A program made the position numbers and the translations under genes. The notes beneath the pieces were generated by a model that was not told where the DNA came from, searched no databases, and was given only the letters and a program-made list of their open reading frames with translations. Positions 43,148 through 52,267 of a stretch of 64,000 nucleotides of DNA are shown in pieces. This stretch comes from Bdellovibrio sp. SKB1291214 (GTDB taxonomy: Bacteria; Bdellovibrionota; Bdellovibrionia; Bdellovibrionales; Bdellovibrionaceae). The DNA is taken from NCBI RefSeq assembly GCF_002209355.2, contig NZ_CP106855.1, positions 620,001-684,000 on the forward strand. The letters run 5' to 3'. How positions within the stretch are numbered: the stretch's first letter is position 1; each line of letters opens with the position of its first letter.

Positions 43148-44314
43148 ATGAAATCCATCAAGGTTGTCGGATTAGGAGCAGCTTGTGCGAATGGAGTTAC
43201 CAAAGAGGAAATCTTTGCCTCGATTCGTCAGGGCTCATCGGCAATTCTTGAATCTGGTTTGGCAGTGCTCTCAGAAAATCAATGGCAACAAATTTCCACA
43301 GACTGCCCCGAAGAGTTCCGTGACAGCCGCTGCTCTCTCTTAAACGTTCATAGCTTAAAGGCAGCTTTGAAAGAAGCTGGCTGGAGCCCAACAGAGCTTC
43401 ACGAAACCGGTTTTATCTTTGCCTCCACCACCTCTCAAATAGACCAGTGGGAAAAGCATCTTCCTTTTTATAAAACATCGGGCTATGACCTTGAAAAAAT
43501 TAAATCGAGTGTTGCGAACCAATCTCTTGGCACACCCGCTTTGAAATTGGCAAAGTTTTTTGGCATTAACGGGCCGGTTTCACTCATCACCTCATCGTGC
43601 ACGGCTTCTTTACAGGCCATTACAATGGCCACGTTGTGGATTCGCACCGGGAAGGTCAAACGTTGCATTGTAGGCGCCACCGAAATTCAAAGCGACCTGA
43701 CTCGTATAGGTTTTGGTTCTTTGCGACTGCTCTCTAAAGACAGTGCGAGACCTTTCGACAAAGCTCGTACCGGAATTAATCTGGGTGAAGGCAGCGCTTT
43801 CATGTGCCTTGAGGAGTCGACGCTCCGCCTGGAAAATCCCTGGGGCTTCATAACAGGAATTGGTCTTAGCACGGATGCTTACCACGCGACCTCTCCTCAT
43901 CCTGAGGGATTGGGTTCCCAGCGAGCCATCGAAATGGCGTTAGATAACTCAAAGGTTTCTGCCGATGAAATTAAGTGGATTTACTCTCACGGGACGGGTT
44001 CGCCCGCCAATGACTTAGCAGAAGCAAAAGCAATTCATAAAATTTTCCCGCATCGCCCTTTTGTTACTTCCACAAAATCCAGTCACGGACACACTCTAGG
44101 CGCATCGGGCGCCTTGGAATCTGTTTTGGGTTTAATGGCAATGAAAGAACAAGTTATTCTTCCCACTGCGCATTGCGAGAATGTCGACGAAAATATTAAT
44201 TTGGAAGTTCTGAAGGAAACCCTTTCACAAACTTACCGTCACTTTTTGAAAAACAGCTTGGGCTTTGGGGGCATCAATGCTTCTGTCGTATTTTCGGCGG
44301 AGGCTCAGTCATGA
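43148..44314 (+). CDS. Beta-ketoacyl-ACP synthase I (ApeO-like)
   Basis: The product has 388 residues of the thiolase-fold KAS family. Nucleophile Cys151 lies in ITSSCTASLQ, with histidines in YSHGTGSP and SSHGHTLGASG, and the ending NSLGFGGINAS is standard. A complete triad means it should condense malonyl units. It overlaps the next gene by four bases. The neighbour is a reduced ketosynthase, so the two may pair as a ketosynthase and chain-length factor, as ApeO and ApeC do. Confidence 0.9.
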   Translation: MKSIKVVGLGAACANGVTKEEIFASIRQGSSAILESGLAVLSENQWQQISTDCPEEFRDSRCSLLNVHSLKAALKEAGWSPTELHETGFIFASTTSQIDQWEKHLPFYKTSGYDLEKIKSSVANQSLGTPALKLAKFFGINGPVSLITSSCTASLQAITMATLWIRTGKVKRCIVGATEIQSDLTRIGFGSLRLLSKDSARPFDKARTGINLGEGSAFMCLEESTLRLENPWGFITGIGLSTDAYHATSPHPEGLGSQRAIEMALDNSKVSADEIKWIYSHGTGSPANDLAEAKAIHKIFPHRPFVTSTKSSHGHTLGASGALESVLGLMAMKEQVILPTAHCENVDENINLEVLKETLSQTYRHFLKNSLGFGGINASVVFSAEAQS

Positions 44315-44829
44315 AGTTGATTGCGGAAAGCAGTTTACGTACACGTGACATTAGCATGGACTCACTGGATCCATCGTATCGTCGAGCGACCTTAAACATG
44401 GCTTTGACGACTTTAACTGCGGAAAAGGTGTTACAACAGCTGCCAGCGGGGATTTCCAAAGACCAAGTATCCTTTGTCGTGGCAACTCATTTTGGTGAAG
44501 TCAGTTCCACACTTGAGTTTTTAAATACTTACTATGAAACTCAGACACCACGTCCGATCCTTTTCCAAAACAGTCTGCATAATTCAACATTAGGTTTTGC
44601 TAGCATCCAGCTGGGAATGACCGGCCCCGGTATGACTATTAGCTGCGACAGCGAAACGGTCAAATCCGCGCACGAAGCAGGAAGACATCTTCTTACTCTG
44701 ACACCCTACGTCCTTATTTCGATTGTCGATTGCGTTCCCGAAGAGCTCACAGGACACTATCTGGAAAAGTTCCCTTTTTTAGGAGAACACTTAAATCAAG
44801 CGACTAGTTATTTGTTTGCAAGGACGTAG
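44311..44829 (+). CDS. Small ketosynthase-like partner protein (ApeC-like)
   Basis: The product has 172 residues. It resembles only the N-terminal half of a ketosynthase (Ketoacyl-synt_2 type): VVATHFGEVSSTLEFL, then LFQNSLHNSTLGFASIQLG and MTGPGMTISCDS. The catalytic cysteine position is not conserved (a serine aligns there) and both histidine motifs are absent. It is therefore not a complete enzyme. As a non-catalytic partner it could set chain length. It is coupled to the genes on both sides. Confidence 0.75.
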   Translation: MKLIAESSLRTRDISMDSLDPSYRRATLNMALTTLTAEKVLQQLPAGISKDQVSFVVATHFGEVSSTLEFLNTYYETQTPRPILFQNSLHNSTLGFASIQLGMTGPGMTISCDSETVKSAHEAGRHLLTLTPYVLISIVDCVPEELTGHYLEKFPFLGEHLNQATSYLFART

Positions 44830-45507
44830 ATGTTTTTTTTCCGAAAAAGTCCTGTCATCGTCAGAAAAATTCATTCTGCCAAGAATGAGATCTACCTGAC
44901 CTTTGATGATGGGCCTACCGAAGATCTCACGCCACAAGTTTTAGACCTTCTGAAGGAAATGAATGCGAAAGCCAATTTCTTTGTCATCGGTGACGAAGCC
45001 CGCAAGCATCCCGACATTTTAAAAAGGATAGTCCAAGAGGGACACGGCTTATTTAGTCATTCCTTGGATCATGCCTACCGAAACTATTTTAAGGGAACAG
45101 CTCAGGTAAAAAACTGGATCGAAAACTCTTTAGCGGATTTAAATCATCAATCCAAGCAACCTCAAAAAGCCTTTCGCCCGCCTGCTGGTATTTTGACACC
45201 TCCGCTGATAACTGCGGCTGAACAATTGCAATGTCCCCTTGTACTTTGGAGCCATCGCTTTTTTGACACAACCCATGCCTTCACGGAGGAAAAAGCACTC
45301 GCAAGTCTTAAGACGCTTCGAAGTGGTGACATCATTTTGCTACATGACCGACAAAAAACCGAACACCAAGAATTATTTTTGAAAACCCTGCGCAAGTATT
45401 TGCAAGAAACCCAAACCCAGGGATATCGTTGTGCTTGTTTGTCCGACTCGGTTTTGCAAGAAGAGGTTTTGTATGCAAGTCACTCCAGCAACGACGCCCG
45501 CAGCTAA
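44830..45507 (+). CDS. NodB-type polysaccharide deacetylase
   Basis: The product has 225 residues of carbohydrate esterase family 4. The metal and catalytic motifs are complete: LTFDDGPTEDLTP (Asp-Asp), FSHSLDHAY (His-x3-His), AFRPPAGILTPP (Arg-Pro-Pro) and DIILLHDR near the C-terminus. There is no signal peptide, only a basic N-terminus, so it may work in the cytoplasm on a lipid-linked or nucleotide-linked N-acetyl sugar. It sits inside the pigment operon, starting at the base after the previous stop and overlapping the methyltransferase gene by 35 bases. Confidence 0.88.
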   Translation: MFFFRKSPVIVRKIHSAKNEIYLTFDDGPTEDLTPQVLDLLKEMNAKANFFVIGDEARKHPDILKRIVQEGHGLFSHSLDHAYRNYFKGTAQVKNWIENSLADLNHQSKQPQKAFRPPAGILTPPLITAAEQLQCPLVLWSHRFFDTTHAFTEEKALASLKTLRSGDIILLHDRQKTEHQELFLKTLRKYLQETQTQGYRCACLSDSVLQEEVLYASHSSNDARS

Positions 45508-46552
45508 GGAATTACTGCCTCAAGATGCCAAATTTATGGCGCAATTTATCGCCATGGCACCGTTCGTTTTTCAAACCGCTTTGTGCTTGCGAGACCTTGG
45601 CGTTCTAAATCTGCTGTGCGAAAACCTGCAAGGCATGACTTCCGAAGACATGTTGAAAAAAATGAATTTAAGCCGTTACAGCTTGAATGTTCTTTTAGAT
45701 GCCGGTGAAAGCTGCGGTATCTTGAATGAAAATAATAAAACTTGGACGATCACTCAAACTGGTATTTTTTTGGAAAACGACGCCATCACACGGGTGAACA
45801 TGAATTTTTCCCAGGACGTGTGCTATCAAGGTCTCTTTAATTTGAAAGAATCTCTTGAAACCAACACACCCGCTGGTTTGAAAGTTTTTGGGAACTGGGC
45901 CACTGTTTATGAGGGGCTTTCAAGCTTGCCACGGAAAGTTCAACAGAGCTGGTTTGAGTTTGACCACTTCTTTAGCAGCGATAGTTTTCCGCGCGCACTC
46001 CCGATCGTATTTAAAGATAAGCCCAAGAAGATTTTAGATGTGGGCGGTAATACCGGCAAATTCGCTGTGGCTTGCACGCAATATGATAGTGCTGTCAACG
46101 TGACGATCGCGGATCATCCTGGGCAAATTGAAATGGCTAAGGTGAATGCATCCAACAATAACGTTGCTGATCGCGTGCATTATCACGTCACCAATTTGTT
46201 AAAGCACGATCAAGAACTTCCACAGGGCCATGACACAATCTGGATGAGCCAGCTTTTAAGCTGCTTTTCTGATGAGGAGGTTGTGATGCTTCTAAGCAAA
46301 GCTCGAAAGGCTTTAGGCCCTAACGGCAGCCTGTACATCATGGAAACCTTCACCGATAATCAGAAATTCAACACGGCTCGCTTTTGCCTAGATATGACTT
46401 CCTTGTACTTTACAGCAATGGCCAACGGAAACAGCCGTATGTATCGCAGTGAAGAATTTTATAAATTGATCGCAAAGGCAGAGCTGAAAATCGTAGAGGA
46501 ACATCCTTTCATTCGCCTCAATCACACGATCCTCAAATGCGTACCAGCGTAA
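45473..46552 (+). CDS. SAM-dependent methyltransferase (ApeB-like)
   Basis: The product has 359 residues from ATG 45473, with AAGAGG upstream. The N-terminal 150 or so are a helical dimerisation and winged-helix part. The SAM-binding domain has ILDVGGNTGKFAVA (motif I), VTIADHPGQIEMAK and TIWMSQLLSCFSDEE. This is the O-methyltransferase (PF00891) plan. In the cluster it would methylate the aromatic ring or its hydroxyl group. It overlaps the deacetylase gene end. Confidence 0.88.
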   Translation: MQVTPATTPAAKELLPQDAKFMAQFIAMAPFVFQTALCLRDLGVLNLLCENLQGMTSEDMLKKMNLSRYSLNVLLDAGESCGILNENNKTWTITQTGIFLENDAITRVNMNFSQDVCYQGLFNLKESLETNTPAGLKVFGNWATVYEGLSSLPRKVQQSWFEFDHFFSSDSFPRALPIVFKDKPKKILDVGGNTGKFAVACTQYDSAVNVTIADHPGQIEMAKVNASNNNVADRVHYHVTNLLKHDQELPQGHDTIWMSQLLSCFSDEEVVMLLSKARKALGPNGSLYIMETFTDNQKFNTARFCLDMTSLYFTAMANGNSRMYRSEEFYKLIAKAELKIVEEHPFIRLNHTILKCVPA

Positions 46553-46561
46553 CGCGCGAAG

Positions 46562-46590
46562 TTATGTTGTTTATCTAAAGTCGTTATAAT
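46562..46590 (+). promoter_or_regulatory. Promoter candidate before the second ketosynthase
   Basis: A perfect TATAAT lies at 46585-46590, 34 bases before the TTG start. The -35 region 17 bases upstream (TTATGT) is weak. The 72-base gap in an otherwise tight operon supports a separate promoter. Confidence 0.45.
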
Positions 46591-46624
46591 ACGATTATTT
46601 TTCATTCGATTTTTGGAGTTTTGA

Positions 46625-47842
46625 TTGAAGGTCTACGTTACCGGCACAGGAGTTATTTCCTCTCTGGGCAACAGTACAAAAGAAATGTTCAGTTCCTTAC
46701 TTGAAGGAAAAAGTGCCGTACGTCCGATTCCTGCGTGGGATAACTTAAATGGGTTGAACTGCAGACTTGCAGCTCCCGCACTTCCCTATGACAACCGCAC
46801 TCTTCCCCGCACCGTACGCAGAACCATGTCACCGATGTCCGAGATGACGGCGCTCGCAACTCAACAAGCTTTGACTGAAGCTGGCTTGAACGTTCAAGAA
46901 ATGGATTTTTCAAAATCGCTTCTGTCTGTGGGATCTACAACTGGCAGCCCCATCGGCCTAGAAGAATACTTTCAAAAAATCTCTGAAAACAAGGGCGTGC
47001 AAGGTCAATCTGGCACGGCTTTCTTTAAAGTCATGAATCACTCTGTAGCTTCGAATGTTGCTGTGGCTTTAGGATTTAATGGTGCTGTGATTTCACCAAG
47101 CAGTGCCTGTGCCACTTCAGCCCAAGCGGTGATCTTGGGTTGGGAGCTCATCAAAGCCGGACTTTATGATATCGCTATCTGTGGCGGAGCGGATGAACTG
47201 CACTATTTGAGTGTGGCCGTTTTTGATTCTGTCTATGCAGCTTCGCGCGGTTATCACGATTCACCCTCTGCCACACCCCGGCCTTTTGATAAAAAACGGG
47301 ACGGGCTGATTGTTTCTGAAGGCGCTTCGATTGTGATCCTTGAAAGCGAGAGAAGTGTTGCAAGGCGCGGTGCCAAGCCTTTGGCAGAATTTTTAGGCGG
47401 AGCTTATCGCTGTGAAAGTTCCCATATGAGCCAAAGCAATGAAGTTCAAATGCACCACGTAATGACAGCTGCCTTAGAACGATCTGGAATTACAAAAGAC
47501 GACGTCGAGTATGTCAGCGCCCATGCGACAGGCACCATGCAAGGTGACGCCGCGGAGGCCATCGCTATAGGAAATCTTTTTGGCACACAAGTTCCGGTCA
47601 GCTCATTGAAAGGCCACTTTGGTCACTCAATGGCCGCTTGCGGTGTTGGCGAGTTGATAGCCAGCATGCAGATGATGAGAGAAGGAATTTTGATTGGAAC
47701 TCGCAACTTGGAAGAGGTTGCTCCTGAATGCGCCACGGTCCTACACTTGCAGGAAAACCGCAAAGTGAATGCTGATATCGCTTTAAGCAATAACTTTGCT
47801 TTCGGTGGCATCAATACAAGTTTTGTTATTAAGAAAATTTAA
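46625..47842 (+). CDS. Beta-ketoacyl-ACP synthase II (ApeR-like)
   Basis: The product has 405 residues, starting with TTG supported by GGAG seven bases upstream. The nucleophile is Cys162 in SPSSACATSAQ, the first histidine is in SAHATGTMQGD and the second in LKGHFGHSMAACG. It reads as a full FabF-type enzyme that could work as a homodimer, like ApeR. An ACP gene follows 17 bases downstream. Confidence 0.9.
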   Translation: MKVYVTGTGVISSLGNSTKEMFSSLLEGKSAVRPIPAWDNLNGLNCRLAAPALPYDNRTLPRTVRRTMSPMSEMTALATQQALTEAGLNVQEMDFSKSLLSVGSTTGSPIGLEEYFQKISENKGVQGQSGTAFFKVMNHSVASNVAVALGFNGAVISPSSACATSAQAVILGWELIKAGLYDIAICGGADELHYLSVAVFDSVYAASRGYHDSPSATPRPFDKKRDGLIVSEGASIVILESERSVARRGAKPLAEFLGGAYRCESSHMSQSNEVQMHHVMTAALERSGITKDDVEYVSAHATGTMQGDAAEAIAIGNLFGTQVPVSSLKGHFGHSMAACGVGELIASMQMMREGILIGTRNLEEVAPECATVLHLQENRKVNADIALSNNFAFGGINTSFVIKKI

Positions 47843-47859
47843 ACAGCACGGAGTGAGCA

Positions 47860-48123
47860 GTGAGCCATTACAACACTGAAGTCGTAAACATCGTAAATAA
47901 TATCCTTCACGAAAAATTCGAAGTACCGAAAGACGCCTTAATTCCGACAGCACATCTTAAAGATGACTTACAGTTGGACAGCTTAGATTTCGTAGATATG
48001 TTCATCTTGCTTGAGCAAGAAACGGGAAAGAACCCACAGAATGTGGACTTTATGAAAATCAAAAATTTAGGTGATATCTATCAACTGGTCAGTGAACTTA
48101 CAGTGGCTGAAACTGTAAATTAA
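47860..48123 (+). CDS. Acyl carrier protein, second copy
   Basis: The product has 87 residues starting with GTG, with GGAG six bases upstream. The phosphopantetheine serine is Ser41 in LQLDSLDFVDM. It differs from the first ACP in sequence and charge, so the two probably carry different intermediates. It overlaps the convergent dehydratase gene by 26 bases. Confidence 0.9.
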   Translation: MSHYNTEVVNIVNNILHEKFEVPKDALIPTAHLKDDLQLDSLDFVDMFILLEQETGKNPQNVDFMKIKNLGDIYQLVSELTVAETVN

Positions 48124-48481
48124 TCTCCGCCAAAGCTTTGTCACCCTCGCCGATCCAATTTACATTGAAGGTCGCGGCAAGGGTGCCGGCCTGATCTTTG
48201 ATTTCTTTTTGAATTTTCAATAAGACTTTATCACCTGGCGCCACAGGATTTTTGATTCTAAAATTTGAGATGTTACTTAGCAGATTTTTTGACTGCTCCA
48301 GATCCTGAATAAAGTACTGACTGATATCGATCATCGCAACGGCTGGTAAAATAGGGAGTTGTGGGAAATGTCCCGCGAAATAGGACCAAGAAGGCGAAGG
48401 CTGAATTTCCACTTCCATCGCATCAGTGCTTTTTGAGCGAATCTTGTAAGTTCCTGAAAGTTCCTTGGCCAAATCAATCAT
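48098..48481 (-). CDS. FabZ-like hotdog dehydratase (ApeI-like)
   Basis: The product has 127 residues from ATG 48481. The hotdog signature is YFAGHFPQLPILPAVAMIDI, with the catalytic histidine in GHFP as in FabZ. It would remove water from a 3-hydroxyacyl-ACP. No clear Shine-Dalgarno is seen; the frame reaches 34 codons further, across the start of the divergent ketosynthase, which is unlikely. It is a single minus-strand gene among plus-strand ones. Confidence 0.85.
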   Translation of the reverse strand: MIDLAKELSGTYKIRSKSTDAMEVEIQPSPSWSYFAGHFPQLPILPAVAMIDISQYFIQDLEQSKNLLSNISNFRIKNPVAPGDKVLLKIQKEIKDQAGTLAATFNVNWIGEGDKALAEINLQFQPL

Positions 48482-48511
48482 AGGTGAGAAAATACACCCG
48501 GAGGAATCCCT

Positions 48512-49669
48512 GTGTACATCCAAAATTATTCTTGCACCACCGCAGCGGGATTTGGGACACGCGTCCTGATGTCTGCCCTGCATTCTGGAAAAGACTGCTC
48601 CCTTCCTGTGGAGTCCGGGGGCCGTGTTTGTTATCTAGAACAAAAACCTGAAAAAAATCAGACCTATAAAAATATCTTTGTAAATTCCTTTAAACAATTA
48701 GGACTGCCGTTGTTAGAGGGTCTTTCTAAAGAGGCCTATAGTGATCTTTCTAAAAGTCGCGTCGCTTTGATTTTTGCGTCGACCAAAGGATTTATCGAAG
48801 ATTTCATCTGGAGCGCAACGAGCGAAAACATTCGTACTCATGCAGATCCGTTTACGGAGATATGCCAGGACTTCACTGAATCTGTGGGTGAAATCGAATG
48901 GACGTTTCACTGCAACGTAAGCAACGCCTGTGCCTCAAGCCATGTTGCATTGGAGTACGCCCAAGACCTGTTCGCAGCACAGCGAGCGGAATATGCTTTA
49001 ATTATTGCCGGGGATTTGATCGGCCCTTTTATTTACAAAGGCTTTCAATCATTGAAAGTCATCTCACCATCTGGCAATCGGCCCTTTTCGGGCGATCGCG
49101 AGGGCCTGCAATTAGGCGAAGCTATGGCCCTGCTGCTGGTGTCTCGGGATCGCAAGTCGCCTCAGGACTTACAAATCACTGGAGTCGCAAGCGACACGGA
49201 AGGTTCCTCGATCACTCGTCCCTCATTGAATGGAGTGGGACTTTTGAGAGCGATCGAAAAAGTAAATTCACAATCGCCTCTTCATCCTGACCTAGTCATC
49301 GCTCACGGCACTGGAACAAAATTTAACGACTCGGCGGAAGAGCAAGCGCTTAGCAGATTTCTGACACCTCTCAATCAACTGAACACTCCCATCACCAATA
49401 CCAAGTGGTGCATTGGACATACCTTGGGTGCCAGCGGTCTGATTGATGTCATTGCCGCCTGTGAAATTTTAAAGACTCAGAAAGCTTTTCGTATTCAAAA
49501 CACGCAAAACAAGGAAAATGGATTTCAAGGAAATTATCTAACGGCGAGTAGCGATGTCGAACAGTATCGCAAATTCCGACAGATCCTAGTCACGTCCCTT
49601 GGCTTTGGTGGAATACACGCCGCATGTTCTATTAGCTCAGAGGAGATGATCAATGAAGCTCGCCGTTGA
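48512..49669 (+). CDS. Beta-ketoacyl-ACP synthase III-in-cluster, KAS I/II type
   Basis: The product has 385 residues, starting with GTG after GGAGGAA. Cys140 lies in VSNACASSHV, with histidines in IAHGTGTKFND and CIGHTLGASG, so it is catalytically complete. It is more divergent than the other two ketosynthases, especially near the N-terminus. It overlaps the next small gene by 17 bases. Its role may be starter-unit extension, which is inference. Confidence 0.88.
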   Translation: MYIQNYSCTTAAGFGTRVLMSALHSGKDCSLPVESGGRVCYLEQKPEKNQTYKNIFVNSFKQLGLPLLEGLSKEAYSDLSKSRVALIFASTKGFIEDFIWSATSENIRTHADPFTEICQDFTESVGEIEWTFHCNVSNACASSHVALEYAQDLFAAQRAEYALIIAGDLIGPFIYKGFQSLKVISPSGNRPFSGDREGLQLGEAMALLLVSRDRKSPQDLQITGVASDTEGSSITRPSLNGVGLLRAIEKVNSQSPLHPDLVIAHGTGTKFNDSAEEQALSRFLTPLNQLNTPITNTKWCIGHTLGASGLIDVIAACEILKTQKAFRIQNTQNKENGFQGNYLTASSDVEQYRKFRQILVTSLGFGGIHAACSISSEEMINEARR

Positions 49670-50096
49670 TTTACAAAGAACCACTGAACCGGCCTGGAGC
49701 TCGAAGGTCGATCGCTGGTACCAGCTTGATGAAGTCGGATATGCTTTGTGCGAAGCCCTCTTTCAATGGGAACTTTTAAAAGATGAACCCCGGCCTGACG
49801 TCATTTTTCTGGCGTTGCCTGAGGCGTCGAATCTGGCCGACTTCGATTTCGTTTCGACCGGAGCTTCAAGTCCTGCAAAGTTCGTGTTCACTTTACCAAA
49901 TATTTGCGCCTCCGTTATTTTTCAGATGCTGGGATTCAATGGTAAAGTTTATTGTCTGAACAAAGGGGATAGAACTATTGAGTTCGCTAAACAAGAAGCT
50001 CAAGAAATGAAAAAGGCTGGAAAAACCGCGTGGGTTTTTGCCAGCCCTGCTCAACTTTCTGACGGCCGTCGCGAAGTTGAATTCGCAGCGTATTAG
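49653..50096 (+). CDS. Small ketosynthase-like protein, no active site
   Basis: The product has 147 residues. It matches the pattern of the 172-residue partner protein: FTLPNICASVIFQMLGFNG, then VYCLNKGDRTIEFAK, as in the first half of a ketosynthase. No catalytic cysteine or histidine motif is present. Coupling to a complete ketosynthase suggests a second non-catalytic partner. The resemblance is weak, so the family assignment is tentative. Confidence 0.55.
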   Translation: MKLAVDLQRTTEPAWSSKVDRWYQLDEVGYALCEALFQWELLKDEPRPDVIFLALPEASNLADFDFVSTGASSPAKFVFTLPNICASVIFQMLGFNGKVYCLNKGDRTIEFAKQEAQEMKKAGKTAWVFASPAQLSDGRREVEFAAY

Positions 50097-50557
50097 AAGC
50101 TATATGCCAAGCCCAGACCTGGAGCCTTTGGATTGGGAATGAAGAAGGCTTTTACGTCGCTATCGACGGGAGTTGCACCCGTCCACGCGTCCACGATTTC
50201 CCAAACGTGGAAACCAATCCAAACACCGAAGCCGGCAAGAATCAAACCGTCGTTGTCACACTTCCACTTTTTTGAACCATTGGCTTGAACTTCATCATCA
50301 CAACTCGCAGCGCCCGCGACAACCATGGCCAAACCAGCTGTCTCGGTTGCAGTGAAAATCCAACCCTTTTCAGCGTAACGCCCCTGAATACCGTGACCAA
50401 TACCAAATCCCACAGCAGATGTCAAAACGCCGCCTGTGATGTATTTCCCCGTCTCCACGGGAACGCGCGTGGATGTTTTCGGAAATTCATCATCTGCATG
50501 AGCCCAAGAAAAAGACAGAGTCACACATATTGCAATCAAAATTTTAATGAGATTCAA
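50093..50557 (-). CDS. Secreted P13-like membrane protein
   Basis: The product has 154 residues with a signal peptide ending AHA. The body has small hydrophobic stretches rich in glycine (VLTSAVGFGIGHGIQGRYAE, ETAGLAMVVAGAA, LILAGFGVWIGFHVWEIVD). This is like the P13-type outer membrane family, but I hold that loosely. Two cysteines flank a hydrophilic loop. It separates the biosynthetic part from the ligase and lyase genes and may be unrelated to the pigment. Confidence 0.6.
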   Translation of the reverse strand: MNLIKILIAICVTLSFSWAHADDEFPKTSTRVPVETGKYITGGVLTSAVGFGIGHGIQGRYAEKGWIFTATETAGLAMVVAGAASCDDEVQANGSKKWKCDNDGLILAGFGVWIGFHVWEIVDAWTGATPVDSDVKAFFIPNPKAPGLGLAYSF

Positions 50558-50572
50558 GTAACACCTCGCTGT

Positions 50573-52267
50573 TTACTGACCACAATATAATTTGAGGCCA
50601 ACCTGAGCAAGAAGCTTTTTGCCATTAAACACTTTCCCTTGGACCACTTTCAAAGGACCAAAATCATGAGTGCATGTAGTCTCAATACGAAGACTTTCCC
50701 CCAGGTTATGATCAGAATCAGCGAAATCAAATTGAGCATTTTTGACTTCTGCGATGAAAGTGACTTTGCCCCTATAGGCGGGTTCGATTCCTAAAATATC
50801 ATTGGCAAGAACGCTAAAGCCGTAGGTCTGCGCGATCCATTCAATACAGGAACTTTCACGTACCTTACCGCCAGATAAATAACGTCCATGGGATTTCAAA
50901 GTCACCGTGCCCACGCCCTGACCTTTTTTAAAATCCGAAACGTGATCAATCCAAACAGCGCCCCCTTTGTGAGGCAAAAGATATTTCATATATTCAACGG
51001 GCATCGTTGCGCCCCATTTGCGATGACGAAGGACTTCTTTAATACCTTCCACACGATCGAACTTAAAATTGCTGTTCAATGGAATATCTGCAAATACGAT
51101 GTTTTGTGATGAGGGCTTAATTCCCACCGCCTTAAACACCAGCTCAGAAATTTCTGCTTTCACCTTTTCAGAATCCACTGGCGACATTTGTACAATGAAA
51201 CCTATATCTTCTCCTAAGCGTTCATCATACAAATTCACGGCCATGCATTTACAGGAAAAATGAGAGGAGATTTTTCCCTCTAAAACTTCCATGGCAAGTT
51301 TCAGGCCCCCACGATTGACGACTAGATCCGTACGTCCCGTAAATGTAAAGCGCACCTTTCCATGGGCCACCTCTTGTTTTAAAGAATCTTTTAGAAGAAT
51401 TTTCTCGGAGTGTTTAAGTTCACCGTTTTCAAAAATCCCCGCGCAGGCATTGGAACCTTCAAAGTAAACGCCGTCCTCTTGCACTTTCACTTTGACACCT
51501 GAAAGTGCGTAACCGATGTCACCATCCTCTTGAGGTGGAATTCCCGGCGGTAAATGAGTTACGCCCGGTGAAGCCTCCGTTGCTCCGTAACCCACACTCG
51601 GCTGTTCTATCTTTAAAATCGAACGCATCTGTTCCCATAGTTCCTTAGTCGCCATCGCTCCACCGACAATGGAAGTGTAAGATGCTTTCGGGGTCAGGCT
51701 TTGCTTTTTTATGAATTGGATCAGATCAATGAAATGAGTCGGCGTACCTAAGGTTAAAGTGTTTGCATCGACGCACTCCATCCACGACTCGTGAGTGGCG
51801 CGCGAGTAACCACCTTCTGCAAAGATAATTTCCACATTATGCAAAACTGCCTGCATATAGCCTAAAACCAGTCCAAACGTGTGCGTGGGTTGTGGATAGG
51901 AAAAGATCTTTTGGATGCGGTTAACGTTATACAGTTCGCGAATGGCATTAAGGGAAGAAACCACATTTTCTTGAGAGTAAAACACAAGGCGATTCACCCC
52001 GGATGTCGTGCCAGAGGTGAACACTCCCAAAACAGCTTTCTCAAGAATACTTTTTTCGGAGGACTTAAGCTCCCGTGGATTTTGCTGAGCCGCTTTTTTT
52101 AGATCCTCCGGCCAATCTCCGTGCAACTCGTATTCGGAAAAGATTTGCAAGAACTGAAAGTCCCGATGGTAAGGAGGCACCAGAATAAGCAATTCACCGG
52201 CCTCCCAATACTTTTTTAGAAGCTTCGGTAATTCTTTATGATGGGTTCCGCGCCACAAATGAACCAT
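50573..52267 (-). CDS. AMP-ligase fused to a hotdog dehydratase (ApeH plus ApeP)
   Basis: The product has 564 residues. The first 420 or so are an ANL adenylating enzyme: VFTSGTTSGVN (phosphate loop), VGYGATEASPGVT, FTGRTDLVVNRGG and the late lysine region NSNFKFDRVEG. It would activate an aromatic acid and load it on an ACP. Its N-terminus is short for the family. From about MPVEYMKYLLPHKGG on, the last 145 residues are a hotdog domain of the ApeP type (SCIEWIAQTYGFSV). These are separate genes in E. coli-type loci. The start overlaps the lyase stop by one base. Confidence 0.85.
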   Translation of the reverse strand: MVHLWRGTHHKELPKLLKKYWEAGELLILVPPYHRDFQFLQIFSEYELHGDWPEDLKKAAQQNPRELKSSEKSILEKAVLGVFTSGTTSGVNRLVFYSQENVVSSLNAIRELYNVNRIQKIFSYPQPTHTFGLVLGYMQAVLHNVEIIFAEGGYSRATHESWMECVDANTLTLGTPTHFIDLIQFIKKQSLTPKASYTSIVGGAMATKELWEQMRSILKIEQPSVGYGATEASPGVTHLPPGIPPQEDGDIGYALSGVKVKVQEDGVYFEGSNACAGIFENGELKHSEKILLKDSLKQEVAHGKVRFTFTGRTDLVVNRGGLKLAMEVLEGKISSHFSCKCMAVNLYDERLGEDIGFIVQMSPVDSEKVKAEISELVFKAVGIKPSSQNIVFADIPLNSNFKFDRVEGIKEVLRHRKWGATMPVEYMKYLLPHKGGAVWIDHVSDFKKGQGVGTVTLKSHGRYLSGGKVRESSCIEWIAQTYGFSVLANDILGIEPAYRGKVTFIAEVKNAQFDFADSDHNLGESLRIETTCTHDFGPLKVVQGKVFNGKKLLAQVGLKLYCGQ

